Positions 17,449-29,470 of a stretch of 64,000 bases of DNA are shown piece after piece (positions within the stretch are counted from its first letter, which is position 1; every line of letters begins with the position of its first letter). The stretch comes from Anoplopoma fimbria. Taxonomy: Eukaryota > Chordata > Actinopteri > Perciformes > Anoplopomatidae. The notes under the pieces were generated by a model. That model did not search any database, was not told the DNA's origin, and was given only the letters and a program-made list of their open reading frames with translations. Location: positions 10,063,219 through 10,127,218 of the forward strand of contig NC_072472.1 in assembly GCF_027596085.1 (NCBI RefSeq), written 5' to 3'. Made by a program: the position numbers and the translations under genes.

Positions 17449-17456
17449 TATAAACA

Positions 17457-18848
17457 ATGGATCAGAATTTCTCAACGGTTCGAGATGGAAAGCAGCTGCT
17501 GCCAGAGCGAGACTCGTCTAAACGCGTGCTGACAGGATGCTTCCTCTTCCTCCTCATCTTCACCACGCTACTAGGCAACACGCTAGTGTGCGTCGCCGTC
17601 ACCAAGTTCCGACACCTGAGGTCGAAGGTCACCAACTTCTTTGTGATCTCGCTGGCCATCTCTGACCTCCTGGTGGCTATCCTGGTAATGCCGTGGAAGG
17701 CGGCGACCGAGATCGTGGGCTTCTGGCCGTTCGGCGCGTTCTGCAACGTCTGGGTGGCGTTCGACATCATGTGCTCCACTGCCTCCATCTTGAACCTGTG
17801 TGTGATCAGCGTAGACCGCTACTGGGCCATCTCGAGCCCGTTCCGCTACGAACGCAAGATGACCCCTAAAGTGGCATGTCTGATGATCAGTGTGGCGTGG
17901 ACCCTGTCAGTCCTCATCTCCTTCATTCCTGTTCAGCTAAACTGGCACAAAGCTCAGACGACCAGCTACGCAGAGCTAAATGGAACATACCCCGGCGACC
18001 TGCCCCCTGACAACTGCGACTCCAGCCTTAACAGGACCTACGCCATCTCTTCCTCCCTTATCAGCTTCTACATTCCCGTGGCCATCATGATCGTCACCTA
18101 CACCCGGATCTACCGCATCGCACAGAAACAAATACGGAGAATATCTGCCCTGGAGCGGGCAGCAGAGAGTGCCAAAAACCGCCACAGCAGCATGGGGAAT
18201 AGTTCGAGCATTGAGAGCGAGAGCTCGTTCAAAATGTCATTCAAGCGAGAAACCAAAGTCTTAAAGACGCTCTCAGTCATCATGGGAGTGTTTGTGTGCT
18301 GCTGGTTGCCCTTCTTCATCCTTAACTGCATGGTTCCGTTCTGCGAGCCGAACATGCCGGACGGGACCGCAGACTTCTTCTGCATCAGCTCCACCACCTT
18401 CGATGTGTTTGTGTGGTTTGGCTGGGCAAACTCCTCGCTAAATCCTATCATCTATGCCTTCAACGCCGACTTCCGCAAGGCCTTCTCCATCCTCCTGGGC
18501 TGTCACCGGCTCTGCCCCGGGAGCAACGCCATTGAGATCGTCAGCATTAACAACAACATGGGCGCCCCCACCTCAAATCCCAACTGTCAGTATCAGCCCA
18601 AGAGTCACATCCCGAAGGAGGGCAACCATTCAGCCAACTATGTGATCCCCCACAGCATCCTGTGTCAGGAGGAGGAGTTACAGAAGAAGGATGGATGCGG
18701 ATTGGAGATCGAGGTGGGAATGGTAAACAAAAGCCTGGAGAAACTCTCCCCAGCCATCTCTGGGAATTTAGACAGCGATACTGAGGTCACCCTGGAAAAG
18801 ATCAATCCCATAACACAGAACGGACAGCATAAAACCGTGTCTTGTTGA
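17457..18848 (+). CDS. drd1: Dopamine D1 receptor (D1A-type, Gs-coupled GPCR), complete intronless coding region
   Basis: A 463-residue class A GPCR that is almost colinear with vertebrate DRD1 (human 446 aa). It is a plasma-membrane receptor that binds dopamine and raises cAMP through Gs/Golf. Visible hallmarks: N-glycosylation sequons at N4 and N175; TM1 Asn41; TM2 Asp70; amine-binding Asp103 in TM3; DRY at 120-122; ECL1-ECL2 disulfide pair Cys96/Cys187; TM5 catechol-binding serines at 199, 200 and 203; a long basic ICL3 with KRET at 263-266; CWLP at 282-285; NPIIY at 329-333; and likely palmitoylated Cys349/Cys353 after helix 8. The tail ends with ITQNGQH plus a few extra residues, very like mammalian D1. 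The chosen start gives an N-terminus of normal length with a glycosylation site. GC content is clearly higher than in the flanks. Nothing is broken. Teleosts keep duplicate D1A genes; I believe this resembles the copy called drd1b in zebrafish, but I cannot confirm paralogue identity. Confidence 0.98.
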   Translation: MDQNFSTVRDGKQLLPERDSSKRVLTGCFLFLLIFTTLLGNTLVCVAVTKFRHLRSKVTNFFVISLAISDLLVAILVMPWKAATEIVGFWPFGAFCNVWVAFDIMCSTASILNLCVISVDRYWAISSPFRYERKMTPKVACLMISVAWTLSVLISFIPVQLNWHKAQTTSYAELNGTYPGDLPPDNCDSSLNRTYAISSSLISFYIPVAIMIVTYTRIYRIAQKQIRRISALERAAESAKNRHSSMGNSSSIESESSFKMSFKRETKVLKTLSVIMGVFVCCWLPFFILNCMVPFCEPNMPDGTADFFCISSTTFDVFVWFGWANSSLNPIIYAFNADFRKAFSILLGCHRLCPGSNAIEIVSINNNMGAPTSNPNCQYQPKSHIPKEGNHSANYVIPHSILCQEEELQKKDGCGLEIEVGMVNKSLEKLSPAISGNLDSDTEVTLEKINPITQNGQHKTVSC

Positions 18849-19149
18849 GAGAAGGCAAAGATTGATCGGAGTACACCGAGGCATGGATGTACACACAAAG
18901 GGAAGAAAAGCTCACACAGGAGCACAGCCAAAGTAACAAAAGAGACGGTTATCTTTAAGAACATGCCTGACAGGGAAACACTGAGTGGGATTACAGGACC
19001 TTATGACTGTCAACAAAAATCTACATGGAAAAACCTACAGAATGTTTTAAAGTAAAGGCACTTTATCCTGGATATAACTATCTGCAAAATACTCTCAGCA
19101 TTTATTGATGAAATTGACACATTTGATGATAAATGTTGATAATGTGAAT

Positions 19150-19155
19150 ATTAAA
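19150..19155 (+). terminator. Candidate polyadenylation signal ATTAAA for drd1
   Basis: ATTAAA occurs about 300 bp after the drd1 stop, followed by T-rich sequence at about 19,186. A second, canonical AATAAA with T/GT-rich downstream sequence is at 22,946-22,951, about 4.1 kb after the stop, and could define a much longer 3' UTR. The sequence alone does not decide between them. Confidence 0.3.
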
Positions 19156-20384
19156 GCAGAACACTAGCTTTGTGCACATGTATACATTTTTTTTTTTACA
19201 TTTACAAAGATGTATACATCTGCATGTGTATACTGTACAGTACTGACACAATCCTGGAAGGACTTAAACACAGTATATACAGTGGAGGAAGATGTAGTAA
19301 CTATTAGTAACATGTCTTGTATGTAGGTGCTTTGTATGTGTTTCATGGAAGAGAGAGAACCATGTGGGTAAATGGATTTTCGGTACAGATTAATTAGTTG
19401 TTTGTTGCAGTTATTTCTCTTCAGTACATTTCTAATAACAATTTTATTGCTGAATCAAAACACCTCAGACACCAAAGTAACAGTATTCTGTTCTGATTCA
19501 ATATAAAACAGGCAGGGGGGCAGATAATGGAGTTGAAAACCGTATGCCAAGTCATATATTTATAAATTTTTCATTTTTACACCCCCCACTACCCATGTTG
19601 TCTCTCACTATTCCCAGATGAGAAAAAAAACACTCCTATTGTCTACTTTCCTTTCCTACTATCCTACTCTGGCCCATCCTGAGACAAATCCTCTTGGGAC
19701 AGATCAGACGTTTCCTCCATTTCTTCTCCTTTCTCCCGTTTTTCATTAGCTTCTCCCCCTCTCTGTCGCTCTTCATCAAACCCTCTCTAGGGCCCTACAG
19801 TCTGCTTTCCTTTCCCTTTTTCCTGCTTTTCTCTCCGCAGTCAGCAAAGTCCCTTCCTCCCTCTTGCTGCCCTTATTTCTTCACCTTCACCTCTTCTCGC
19901 TTCCCTCCTCCCGACCGTTCGCTCAGTCAGCACGGTCCTTCACACCTGCACCACAACTTCCTTTTATATTTTTCTTTGTCTGTCTGCCTCCTCCTCCACG
20001 TCTCCTCTGGCAGCCCTCCATTTCATTACTCTGCCCACTCAAAGTGGTACTTATTATTCTATTTTGGCAAATGTCGTCAGTCCATAATTCAAAAAGAATG
20101 TAAATCTGTAAACTAAAACTCCTGCACTTGGACAGAGGAGACAGCAGCAGCAGCAGAGTTGACACTTATTGACCTTTTGTAAACTTGCAGGTATATGTTT
20201 TTGTAAATTGCTCATGCTGGGAGACATGCTGCTCTGGAGTGGCGATTTGGAGCAATGCAGGTTGACAGTCGCTGTGTTTGCAGGGGTGGAGTCCAAGACA
20301 AACCACTATGGTGAGGATCACCTTCAAGATATCGAACATATTTTTATTGCCACTCCTCTCCCAGTTATTTGTTTATGCACTGTA

Positions 20385-20386
<2 letters not shown>

Positions 20387-20466
<80 letters not shown>
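20387..20466. repeat. (AT)n microsatellite
   Basis: 80 bp of pure AT, flanked on both sides by GCACTG (ATGCACTGTAGC before, ATGCACTGATG after). Confidence 0.95.
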
Positions 20467-20470
<4 letters not shown>

Positions 20471-22039
20471 TGATGTTTAACACTTTTTATAAAAGATAAT
20501 TATATACAATATGTAGTTTTACATGCAAGGTTAAGTTTGAGTGCAGTGAGACAATGTAACATTTGCTTAACATTGGCCAGTGTAGCCACTGTGTAAATGG
20601 AAAATCTTAAAACATAGTGTCGCAGTAGTAGTTCGAGTCATCAGCGACTCTGTAATGTCCATTCTACAGCTAATCTAAAGCTTGCTAACATGAGCTACCA
20701 TTAGCCATAATAAAGTACTGGTCATACCAGACCAAATCAGGCTGTAGCAGCAAAACCTCTGAGGGTATCTAATTGAGCAATCCTCTATGTTAATGCTTAT
20801 GAATTCAAATGTTTATTTTGTAAGAGAAGAATTGTGCTATTTCTTCTTTTAAAGGTTACATAAGTTTAAGTTTGAGTTTTATGCATTTGTGCCTGATTTA
20901 AAATACAAACACAAGGACAAAGTATATGAGTGTGGAAAAAGTCCCATGGCCTATTTATTATCTTTTCCCTTACATAATTCATAATGTCAAAGATTCTTTT
21001 TTTATCCTTTGAAATAAATTAAATCCATTTTCAGAGTTTAAATGAAGGCAAAGTCTACACATAATTATCACACATTATTAGCTCTCTATTGAAGCCTGTC
21101 CAGCTTTGTTGTGTTCAGTGTTGCTGGGGAAAAGAATGCTCAGCACCATGCTTTCTGACATTGTATGCTGGGCGTCCACCGTGTGTCCATGAAGGCGTGA
21201 AACTGTTTCACATCAGAGAAAGGAAGAGCTGATCCAATAGAAAGCAATTGGTCTTGAATGAAGCATTTGATTTTCCTGCTCTGGAAAATCCAATGCTATC
21301 TCGATGGCAAAAAAAAGGGAGGGGAAAGCTTTTAGCTCAATATGTGACTTGGCTTGTGACACAAAAGCAACTCACTGTCCTCGCTGCCACCCTGTCCTCG
21401 GCTGCTGCTAGCTGCTCTGCTCCATCACTTTAAAAACAGACGCGGAATTTGGATTAGCGATCTTTTATTATGAATTAATTAAATTTTCCGAGTAATTAAA
21501 TTTCGATTTCAAGTGCCACAAATACTAAAACGTTCCCCTCTATTCCTATGCCTTTTAGAAACTCTCGACCATATCAGCTCAGTGACTCTCCCTTTTCCCT
21601 CTTCATCAGTTCTTCTTGATTTAATCCCTAATTATTTCCAAACACAAGCCCTCTCAAACATGCAAGAAAACATGAACTGCACATAATCTGTCAGGCCTGG
21701 ACATGGAGGGGAACTGCCTTAGGGAAGATTTGGTTTCCCCCCCTCCACCTCCACCCCACCCTCCCCTTTTTCTCCATCTCTTTTTCTTTTCTCTTGGCTG
21801 CCTCTGTCGACTTGATGAGTGTTCCCAATGTTAACACAGACTGGATTTCTTATTAAACAGACAGGGCCTACTGTTTCCCTTCTGTGGTTCGAGTTAAATC
21901 GCTGAATCAAAGCCCCACCTGTCCGTTTGCTTATTATTATTATGATTATTGCTGTTGCCAAAAATTCTTATTTTTGGCTGAATGTGGCTGTACTGTAGCT
22001 TTTGCTGTGAGTTAACCAGTGTTTTATAAGATGAAATGT

Positions 22040-22072
22040 GGGGGTTGGGGGTGTGGGGGTGTGTGTGTGGGG
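22040..22072 (+). other. Canonical G-quadruplex motif
   Basis: Four G-runs (G5 at 22,040-22,044, G5 at 22,047-22,051, G5 at 22,055-22,059, G4 at 22,069-22,072) separated by loops of 2, 3 and 9 bases. It is about 3.2 kb downstream of the drd1 stop and would be in the transcript if the AATAAA at 22,946 is used. Confidence 0.75.
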
Positions 22073-24367
22073 TTTCTTTATGATATAGAGATTAATCTGC
22101 CATTTGTTGTGACATCATTGGCATTTACAGGTTTACCAGATGTTTTTTCATATATGCTGTATGTACACATTTATAGAAACATACCTCCAGCTGCGAGTTG
22201 AAATGATCTCTGCTGTATTTTGGCTCCATGTAAAACCCCCCTGAGCCCTCACCTTGTCAACTCGGTGAGTCATCTTTCCAGATGCCACTGCTTTGATTTT
22301 TGGAGAAGGGCGATGTCAGGCAGCAGCCCCACAAGCGAGATGTTTTGTTTGATCCAGAGCCTTTCCTCCAGGCCGTCCTACATGTTGCTTTGGGGAGCTA
22401 TGGTGACAGCACACAGTCTCGCAATCAGTGTACTTACATGACGTATGACATCATAAGCAAATCTGACAGTGCAGAATCCATCTTCTCACTCGGAATGACG
22501 GACCGCAGCAGACGTAGGGCCGAGCAACACTCCCGGGCCTTGGGGATGTGGTGATGATGTTTCAGCTCACTTAAACTGTCCCTACCTCGACATCAATTCA
22601 CTGACAAAGCTTCATGTACAAAATTAAATTGCAGTATTTAAGGGTTGGGGAGTGCAGGGATAGAGTATTGTACAATGATGTTCAAAATGTAGTCGTGATG
22701 AACACAAGTGCTTTTTATCTTCAAGGAATCCTTAATATGTGTAGCAGACTTACATGCTGTATGTTTTCTCCAGTGCGGGATTATAATTTACAGTAAGATG
22801 CAGCAGTCACTGATTATTTATATATTTATTTATTTACATGTTTCTGGTGTTCATTCATGAACGTGATGTCAAAGATTATAACCCTTCGAATATTTACAGT
22901 ATTTAGTTTACAGTTTGTACAAAAAAAAATGTGCCCTTCTTGTAAAATAAACATGTATGTATTTTTTTTCATCCTTGCCCACTGAGTTGTGTTTTATTTG
23001 TGAGGGCTGCGGGAAAAAGCGAATGGTGTTGTAACTTTGACAGTGAGTGGCTATTGGAAGATCATGTCGCTGCAGAGGATCGATGGAGATTGATTTTGAA
23101 TGGTGACGCATATTTTTTTCCAGCTCCCTGAGCCTGGTGTCCTCGCTATGTTCCTGCCTTCGCCCCGCATTTACATAACCTGACAACCACTTGACAGTTG
23201 ACACGTCCTCTTGCTCTGCTCTCTCACCCGCCTCATTTGTTAACTTAAATGTTGGCTCAAATGCACACACAGTAACATTTTAAAACATAAAACCCACTAG
23301 AATAAAGGATCAATTTTAAGAGACAATCAAACAAAAAAGGTCTTGATGCACTCGATATAAAATGCCTTAAACAATTTACCTTATTTTCAAAATCAGTCTC
23401 AACATTGGACTAATATGTAACATTGGTGTCTGAATTGGATTTAGCTCACATCTATGAGAATGCCACCTTTTTATTTAGCGTTATGGAGCCTGAAATGATC
23501 AATAATCTCTTTTCATATCACTTGGTTGGAGCTTGTCTCATCAGCTTTTCATCTGAAGGCAAAAATCTAAATCAGTCGGACTACTCAGAAACACTTGACA
23601 ATTACCCATGACCTCAATGTTAAACTGATTCTGATTGTAGAGTTACACTTCAAAGCATTGCTTTGCATATCCCTCGTGAATTATGCAAGGTAAGAATCTA
23701 CGTATGAAAGGATAAGTCTGGTGCTTCATTTCATTTAACACATCTTTGCATTATTCTGTATGAATCGAGTAAGGGTCATTATATCGTAATTGGGAACTAT
23801 TCCTCAAGAATATTCACATTTTTTTTATTATTATTATTTTACCAGTCTACAGTGCAGTTGGTTGAAGTCAAAAGAAAAATTACAGAAGCAAATCTGCAGC
23901 ATCCCATAAGCTGACTGCTCTGTAGCTGCCAGTTCAGCTTTATAACAAACATCTGTTTGATTTTGTCCATTACCACACATTTTTTGGAGTAATTTCAAAA
24001 TTAAATTGGATCAAGATAGAATAGCCTGCTCAAAGATGTCATGATTGTTTAAAATTTGTTGCAGATTAGCTTGATGGTTTCTCTTTTTATATATATATTT
24101 TTCAAGTATTGTTCTTACAGTCACTTGTTTCATATTTAGTTATTGTACAAATAAACCTTGAGACCAAATGACCAATTCTGGGTTTACTGTTTGAGTAGCT
24201 ACACTTTCAATCCATTCAAGTCAGGAGACATTGAAATGCAGTCGCTGAAATAGTTAAAGAAAAGACATCGAAAGTTAACAACCATGACAGAACAAGGGTT
24301 CAAACAACTCTTATTTATGGCATTGAAATTTGGCCGTGACGTGTCACTTGGTATTTAAATAAAATAG

Positions 24368-24661
24368 GCTTGCTGCAGTTTCTCACTGGGCTTAAACACA
24401 AACCTGTCTGGGGTAATCAATTAACTTTCCAACACCAGAATAAATCTCCCTCTAAACTTAGAGGGGTGCAGGGCATGCTTTCCATAAGCTTTAATTGGTT
24501 ATATTTTGTACAACAAATGGTTGTAATCATTTAAATTGATTGAACATGTAGAGACATGGCCAACTATCATGTGAGCTTCCTGGGAGATTTATCATGTTGT
24601 TTGAAGGTCTAATTGGTTTCCCATTAAAAACGTGCTTAAGCCCAGTGAGAGGCAGCAGCAG
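24368..24661. repeat. Fold-back element (long imperfect inverted repeat)
   Basis: The left arm begins GCTTGCTGCAGTTTCTCACT then GGGCTTAAACAC (24,368-24,399). The right arm 24,632-24,661 is its inverted copy (GTGCTTAAGCCCAGTGAGAG then GCAGCAGCAG). Pairing continues inward through AATCAATTAAC / CTAATTGGTT and ATAAATCTCCC / GGGAGATTTAT. The whole can fold into one long imperfect hairpin of about 290 nt. Confidence 0.7.
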
Positions 24662-24897
24662 AGTGGTGCCTTTATGAGAAGTAAGGCTATTCATAACTCA
24701 TGGGAAACAACACAATTAACCTGGATTCAAGAACAATAACATAAAACAACTATAAAATACTGGCACAGTCCTGTGTATTGATGTTTAACCTATCCTGGTC
24801 CAGCCTGTGAGAGGGAGAGGCAGGAGTGGGGTCACAGTGGAAATACAGTCAAGGTTAATGATAGACTGCAGGCAGCAAAATGCAACATAGCGTTGTC

Positions 24898-24900
<3 letters not shown>

Positions 24901-24996
<96 letters not shown>
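24901..24996. repeat. (GT)n(GA)n compound microsatellite
   Basis: About 83 bp GT followed by a short GA run. Confidence 0.95.
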
Positions 24997-26552
24997 AAGT
25001 GAGTGTGAGTGCGCGTAATGAGCTTATGTAACTACAACAGCACTCATTCGTCTCCTTTGCTCATTCCCAACTTAACAGCAGGAAGCATCCCTTCCAACTG
25101 TCAGATCACTCCACATTTGCTGATAAATTGTATACAATCAGACCAAATAACTAAATAATAATCTTTTGACAATAGGGGGAATTTTTTTCCTAATCGACAC
25201 TCTTATTCCAGCTTGTTTACAGACCCCAGAAAGTGGGAAAAAAAACAATATGGCAATTTACACCCGGGTGTGTATATCATGGCAAAACAAGGACCCAGGT
25301 GTCCGTCCTATGTTTGATCCTTTCATCCATCACAACCCACTCATAAGATATGGACCTACTTTGTCACTCTTTATACTACTATTGCTGTTACTATTAATAC
25401 TTCCACTTAATCTTTCAGCCAGAAAGGGCCCACAATTGCAAAATGAACTGCCTGATTTTATTAATGGGAGCTTAAATTACAGGTTGATACATCAGTTAGG
25501 AAGGAGAACCAACAGCGTTAGCAGCAGGCTAAAAGTTAAATTAACTCATTCCTAATTGTCCTTTTCCCTTAAACCTTCTCTTTCTCATTTAAATACTTTG
25601 AACGCAACCTATTCCCTTTCTCATTACGGTTTTCCAGACTGCCTTGAATGAACATTTGCTTCAGCATGCTGAGCAAATTAAAGAATGAAGGTTATCAGGT
25701 CATGCACAATCAATGGGCCATTTGGGTTTAAAACAGTTTGATATTGGACTTAGATTTGTGGGTTTTGGCTGCTAAAGACATAATAAACAATCAATGTATG
25801 TAAATCTTTATGTCAAACTTGATCTCAAATCCTCTCCAGCGTCCTTTAATATGGCCATATTTACTTCAAGGTGAGATGCTTTCCCTCTGCAAACACCAGA
25901 GACCTCACTGCTGCTCTTGATCATGCTTTATATCCATGATACAGTATTTGTACCTGGCTTGTACCAGCCGTTGCCCATGAGACCTGGGGGTTGACTTTAT
26001 TCATCTTATTGAATCTTTTCAGTTAATTCGATGTAGACAAGCGTCCATTTAAATCCATGTCCTTGAGCAGTGTCTTTACCTCTGTCTCTGCTAGCAAATT
26101 CTCGGAGGCCACTTTTTGACAGCTACTTACAACATTACTCAAGCGCCTCTGCTCAACACTGAGGGGCTGGGGCTTTTGATCACTCTGCTTGACTCCTCTG
26201 CTCCCTTGAGGAACAAAAAATAGACAAAAAAAACTAAAGAGCTCTATGCTTAGATGACACCATTACAGTAATGTAAAAGTACAAACATTTAAAGTCTTAA
26301 GGATCTGTACGACTTTATTTTAAGGAACCACCATAGCCTTTTGTTTGTTTTCAATATTATTGATGCAGGTATGAACCCAAACTACTCTCTCCCTCTGACA
26401 GGACCCTATCTGTCACTGTGATGAGTTTTGAAGTAATAAGTGAAGACCTCAATCTGTCCCCTGCATATTGTTTCTGCATATTTTTTGTATATCTTGTCTC
26501 CTACAAACACCTGTCTTGTATTGTCTCATCATCACGCAAATATGAAATTCGA

Positions 26553-26710
26553 CTTCTGCATTTCACCCATCCTTAACATAAGGAGCAGTTGGCTGCAGTG
26601 AAGCGCCTGGGCAGGAACTAGGGGTACAGAGCCTGCTCAAGCCGGGAATCAAACCGTCAACTTTTCTGATCAAAGGACGACACGCTCTACCCCATGAGCC
26701 ACAGCTGCCA
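26553..26710 (-). mobile_element. Diverged tRNA-SINE fragment
   Basis: The segment from CATTTCACCCATCC to GAGCCACAGCTGCCA follows the same order as 40,265-40,432 (GGAGCAGT-GGCTGCA-TGAAGCGCCTGG, a GGGAATCAAACC B-box complement, then the head) but is older and truncated at its 3' end. Confidence 0.6.
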
Positions 26711-29264
26711 CACTAGTCTTTTTTTAAACGTTTTTACTGCCAGCTTTTGTTGGAATTTTGCTTACACTTCAACATACATTTTGTAAAAATCCCAATTTTC
26801 ATCATTAACTGTGTCATGTTATGCCAACACAACAAGCTCAAACTGTCAAGGTAAGCAAGAAACTTCAGAAGGCTGTCTATAAATATAGCTCTCTAACTCT
26901 AACACTTGTGCACCCACTCAACTCTGTGAAGTTGAGACAAAATTTATTTAATCTTTATTCTTGTTCCAAGTTTCTCAGACACAAACTTTGAAAATTGATC
27001 AGTGCCATCACATTTATAGGCTAAATTACATTTAATGGTTTCCTGCCAGTGTTTAAAGCCTAAATACTAAATACCAGCCTCTTATCTCCTCCCTTCTTGT
27101 CTCGTCTTCTTGTCTCTCCTTCCAAACCCCCTTTGTCCTTCTTTTCTGACCCCCCCCTTCCCTCCTTCCGTCTCCTCTTCTCTCCTCAAGCAGTGCAGTG
27201 ACTCACAGTCGCTCTGGTGTGAAGTGTTTTATCTCATCAAGAAATGGAACAAGCCAGGTATCTTTATTGCCTCTTCACTCACGTAATAAAATAGTAAAAC
27301 ATTAAGTAGAAGTTCTTGAAAAGAAAGTTTTAAATAAGCAGATACTAACAGCATGATTGACACAGTGTCACATAAAAAGAAATATCACAACAGGAAGTGT
27401 TGAAATCAGGTAAATAAATCTTATTTCCATAAAAAAAAAATACTACAACTACAGCTTCTCAGTGGCTTTTAAAACTGAGTGTTCAACTTTCCAGGTCCCT
27501 GAAAACTGAGGGCAGAAGGAAGCACTCTGTCTTGTAAACTCTTGTTTTAAGGTGAAAGTTTTACTCTCTTGTTATGAAACTATGTTTAATTCATAAACAC
27601 AATGCTGCCTTCCTCTGCCATGTCTAGGGTTTACGCCTTCTTAAATTCTGGTATGCATGGTGAGTCCAGGCTCCTTTCCCTTCCTCATTAGCATACCTCC
27701 ATAATGGTAATATATGGTCTTTCAAGTCACATCAGCTCCCAATTCTCCCTCTTAGTTCCCAATCTTTGTTTTGGCAGAATATTTTATTGCATTGTCAATC
27801 ACAAATAATATATGGTCTCAGCTTTTGCAATGTGTGTAAAGGGGAGTGTGTGTGTACTGTTCCTCTATAAACATTGATTTATTGAGTACACTGTATATCT
27901 ATAAAACCTTAGCTAATTAAAAAAAACTGCTTTGCAGAATTTGTTTTGTGCTTTTTAGTGTAAGATTATACTTGCAAACAGGTTTTACAGCACTGATAAA
28001 TCCAGTGATTTACCAGTTAAGGTTGCAGCCTACTGGGTCATAAAGTCATTGCAAATGCATATCAAGGTCATTTCAGGAACACATAAATAGAGCAATAAAA
28101 AGTAACAATAAAATAAAGCTGTTTGAAAAGCAACATATATTAGTGATCACCTAAAGTCTTGGATAATAAAATCATCCTGATATTTAAATAGATAGTTGTG
28201 GAAAGCAGAGAGCGTTCATAGCTCTCATGGGCCCTGGCTACCACCTGTTATACTGACTCTGCACATTCATTCTGCTGATGTCAATTTCAACGCAGTTTCT
28301 CTCTGCTATCAATAAATTTTGCATTCGTTAGCACAGACTGGTGCCAACGTGCATTTGAAGAACAAATACAGAGAGTGAGACTCCTCCTGCTTGCATAATT
28401 CTATCTCGACATGGTGGCCAGAAACATAACTACAGATTAAAGCGAGTGTTGCTGCGTACCTGCTGGATGTGTAAATAGGCAGCTGTTTGCTGACAAGTTC
28501 CCCACATCAACTTAAAAGGAAAGGAAATGTCAGTGCTGTGTCAGATTTGGAGAACGTGAACTGAGGGCGTCTGTATCTCCACTCTTCACAGTTAGAGATT
28601 TAGAAGTATGCTGAATTCATCAATGAAACCGAGCCTCATTTGTGCCATACCGCTGTCATTGGTCAAAATCACTGCATGTTCTCTGATGTTCTATTGTGCA
28701 TCTTCCCTTTCATAAACTGGCTCTTTCCTTCATGTCTTCTGTTTTTGGTGTCTCAGGCATCCTGATTCCACCCTCCTCATCATACCCAAGTGTGGTGAAG
28801 ACTCCTATCTGAATTAAAGATGAGGTCAGTCTCACTCTGAAAGGGATGTGGCTCTACATATCCAGGCTGTCATCCACACAAACCTCACCAAGAGATCTGA
28901 AAATACCTGTAAATCTGGGAACGTCACAAATGGCTCGAGTGTTCTTGTGTTTTGGTTACATGTTTTTTTTGGTTTCACCAAATTTTAAGAAAAGAAGGTG
29001 AGTCAATGGCGCTTGTCGGTTAACACTATCTGGTAAGGTCACTTCCCTACTCTCACAGCTAGTCAAACACCTTGACTGCTTTTCATCAGGGGTGGAAGAA
29101 GTATTTTGTGGAGTTAAAAGTAAAAATGTGCATCTCAGTAGTGGAGTAGAAGTATAAAATTGAATAGAATGGAAATATGTCACAATGTCCAGCTTCCTGC
29201 CACATTCTGCTCCTCTCTTAAGATACATCTTTTGTGGGCCCCTTCAGTGTTATACTTTACCTGT

Positions 29265-29470
29265 GCACCAGATGCCCTCAGACTTTTCTCCTGTCATACC
29301 AGATCTAGCCACTCCCATCTGCCCTGCAATCACCTCGTTCACCTCCCCGAGCTTCCCCACCAATCTCCCACCTGCACCTCATTTCCTCATCAGCCCTGCT
29401 AGCCCCTTTTCCCCAGTCAGTGTCCAATTTGTCAAAGTTGCCATGTTATTTTTAAAACCTGGAATCTGGA
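29265..29470 (+). repeat. CT-rich repeat related to 3,255-3,480
   Basis: Diverged copy of the 3.3 kb segment beginning CACCAGATGCCCTCAGACTT. No credible gene. Confidence 0.4.

Larger units (their letters stand above)
19156..24367. other. Downstream flank of drd1, no gene seen
   Basis: Contains a CT-rich segment at 19,700-20,010, the AT array at 20.39 kb and the G-quadruplex motif. The part up to about 22,950 may be 3' UTR if the distal AATAAA is the true end of drd1. Confidence 0.45.
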
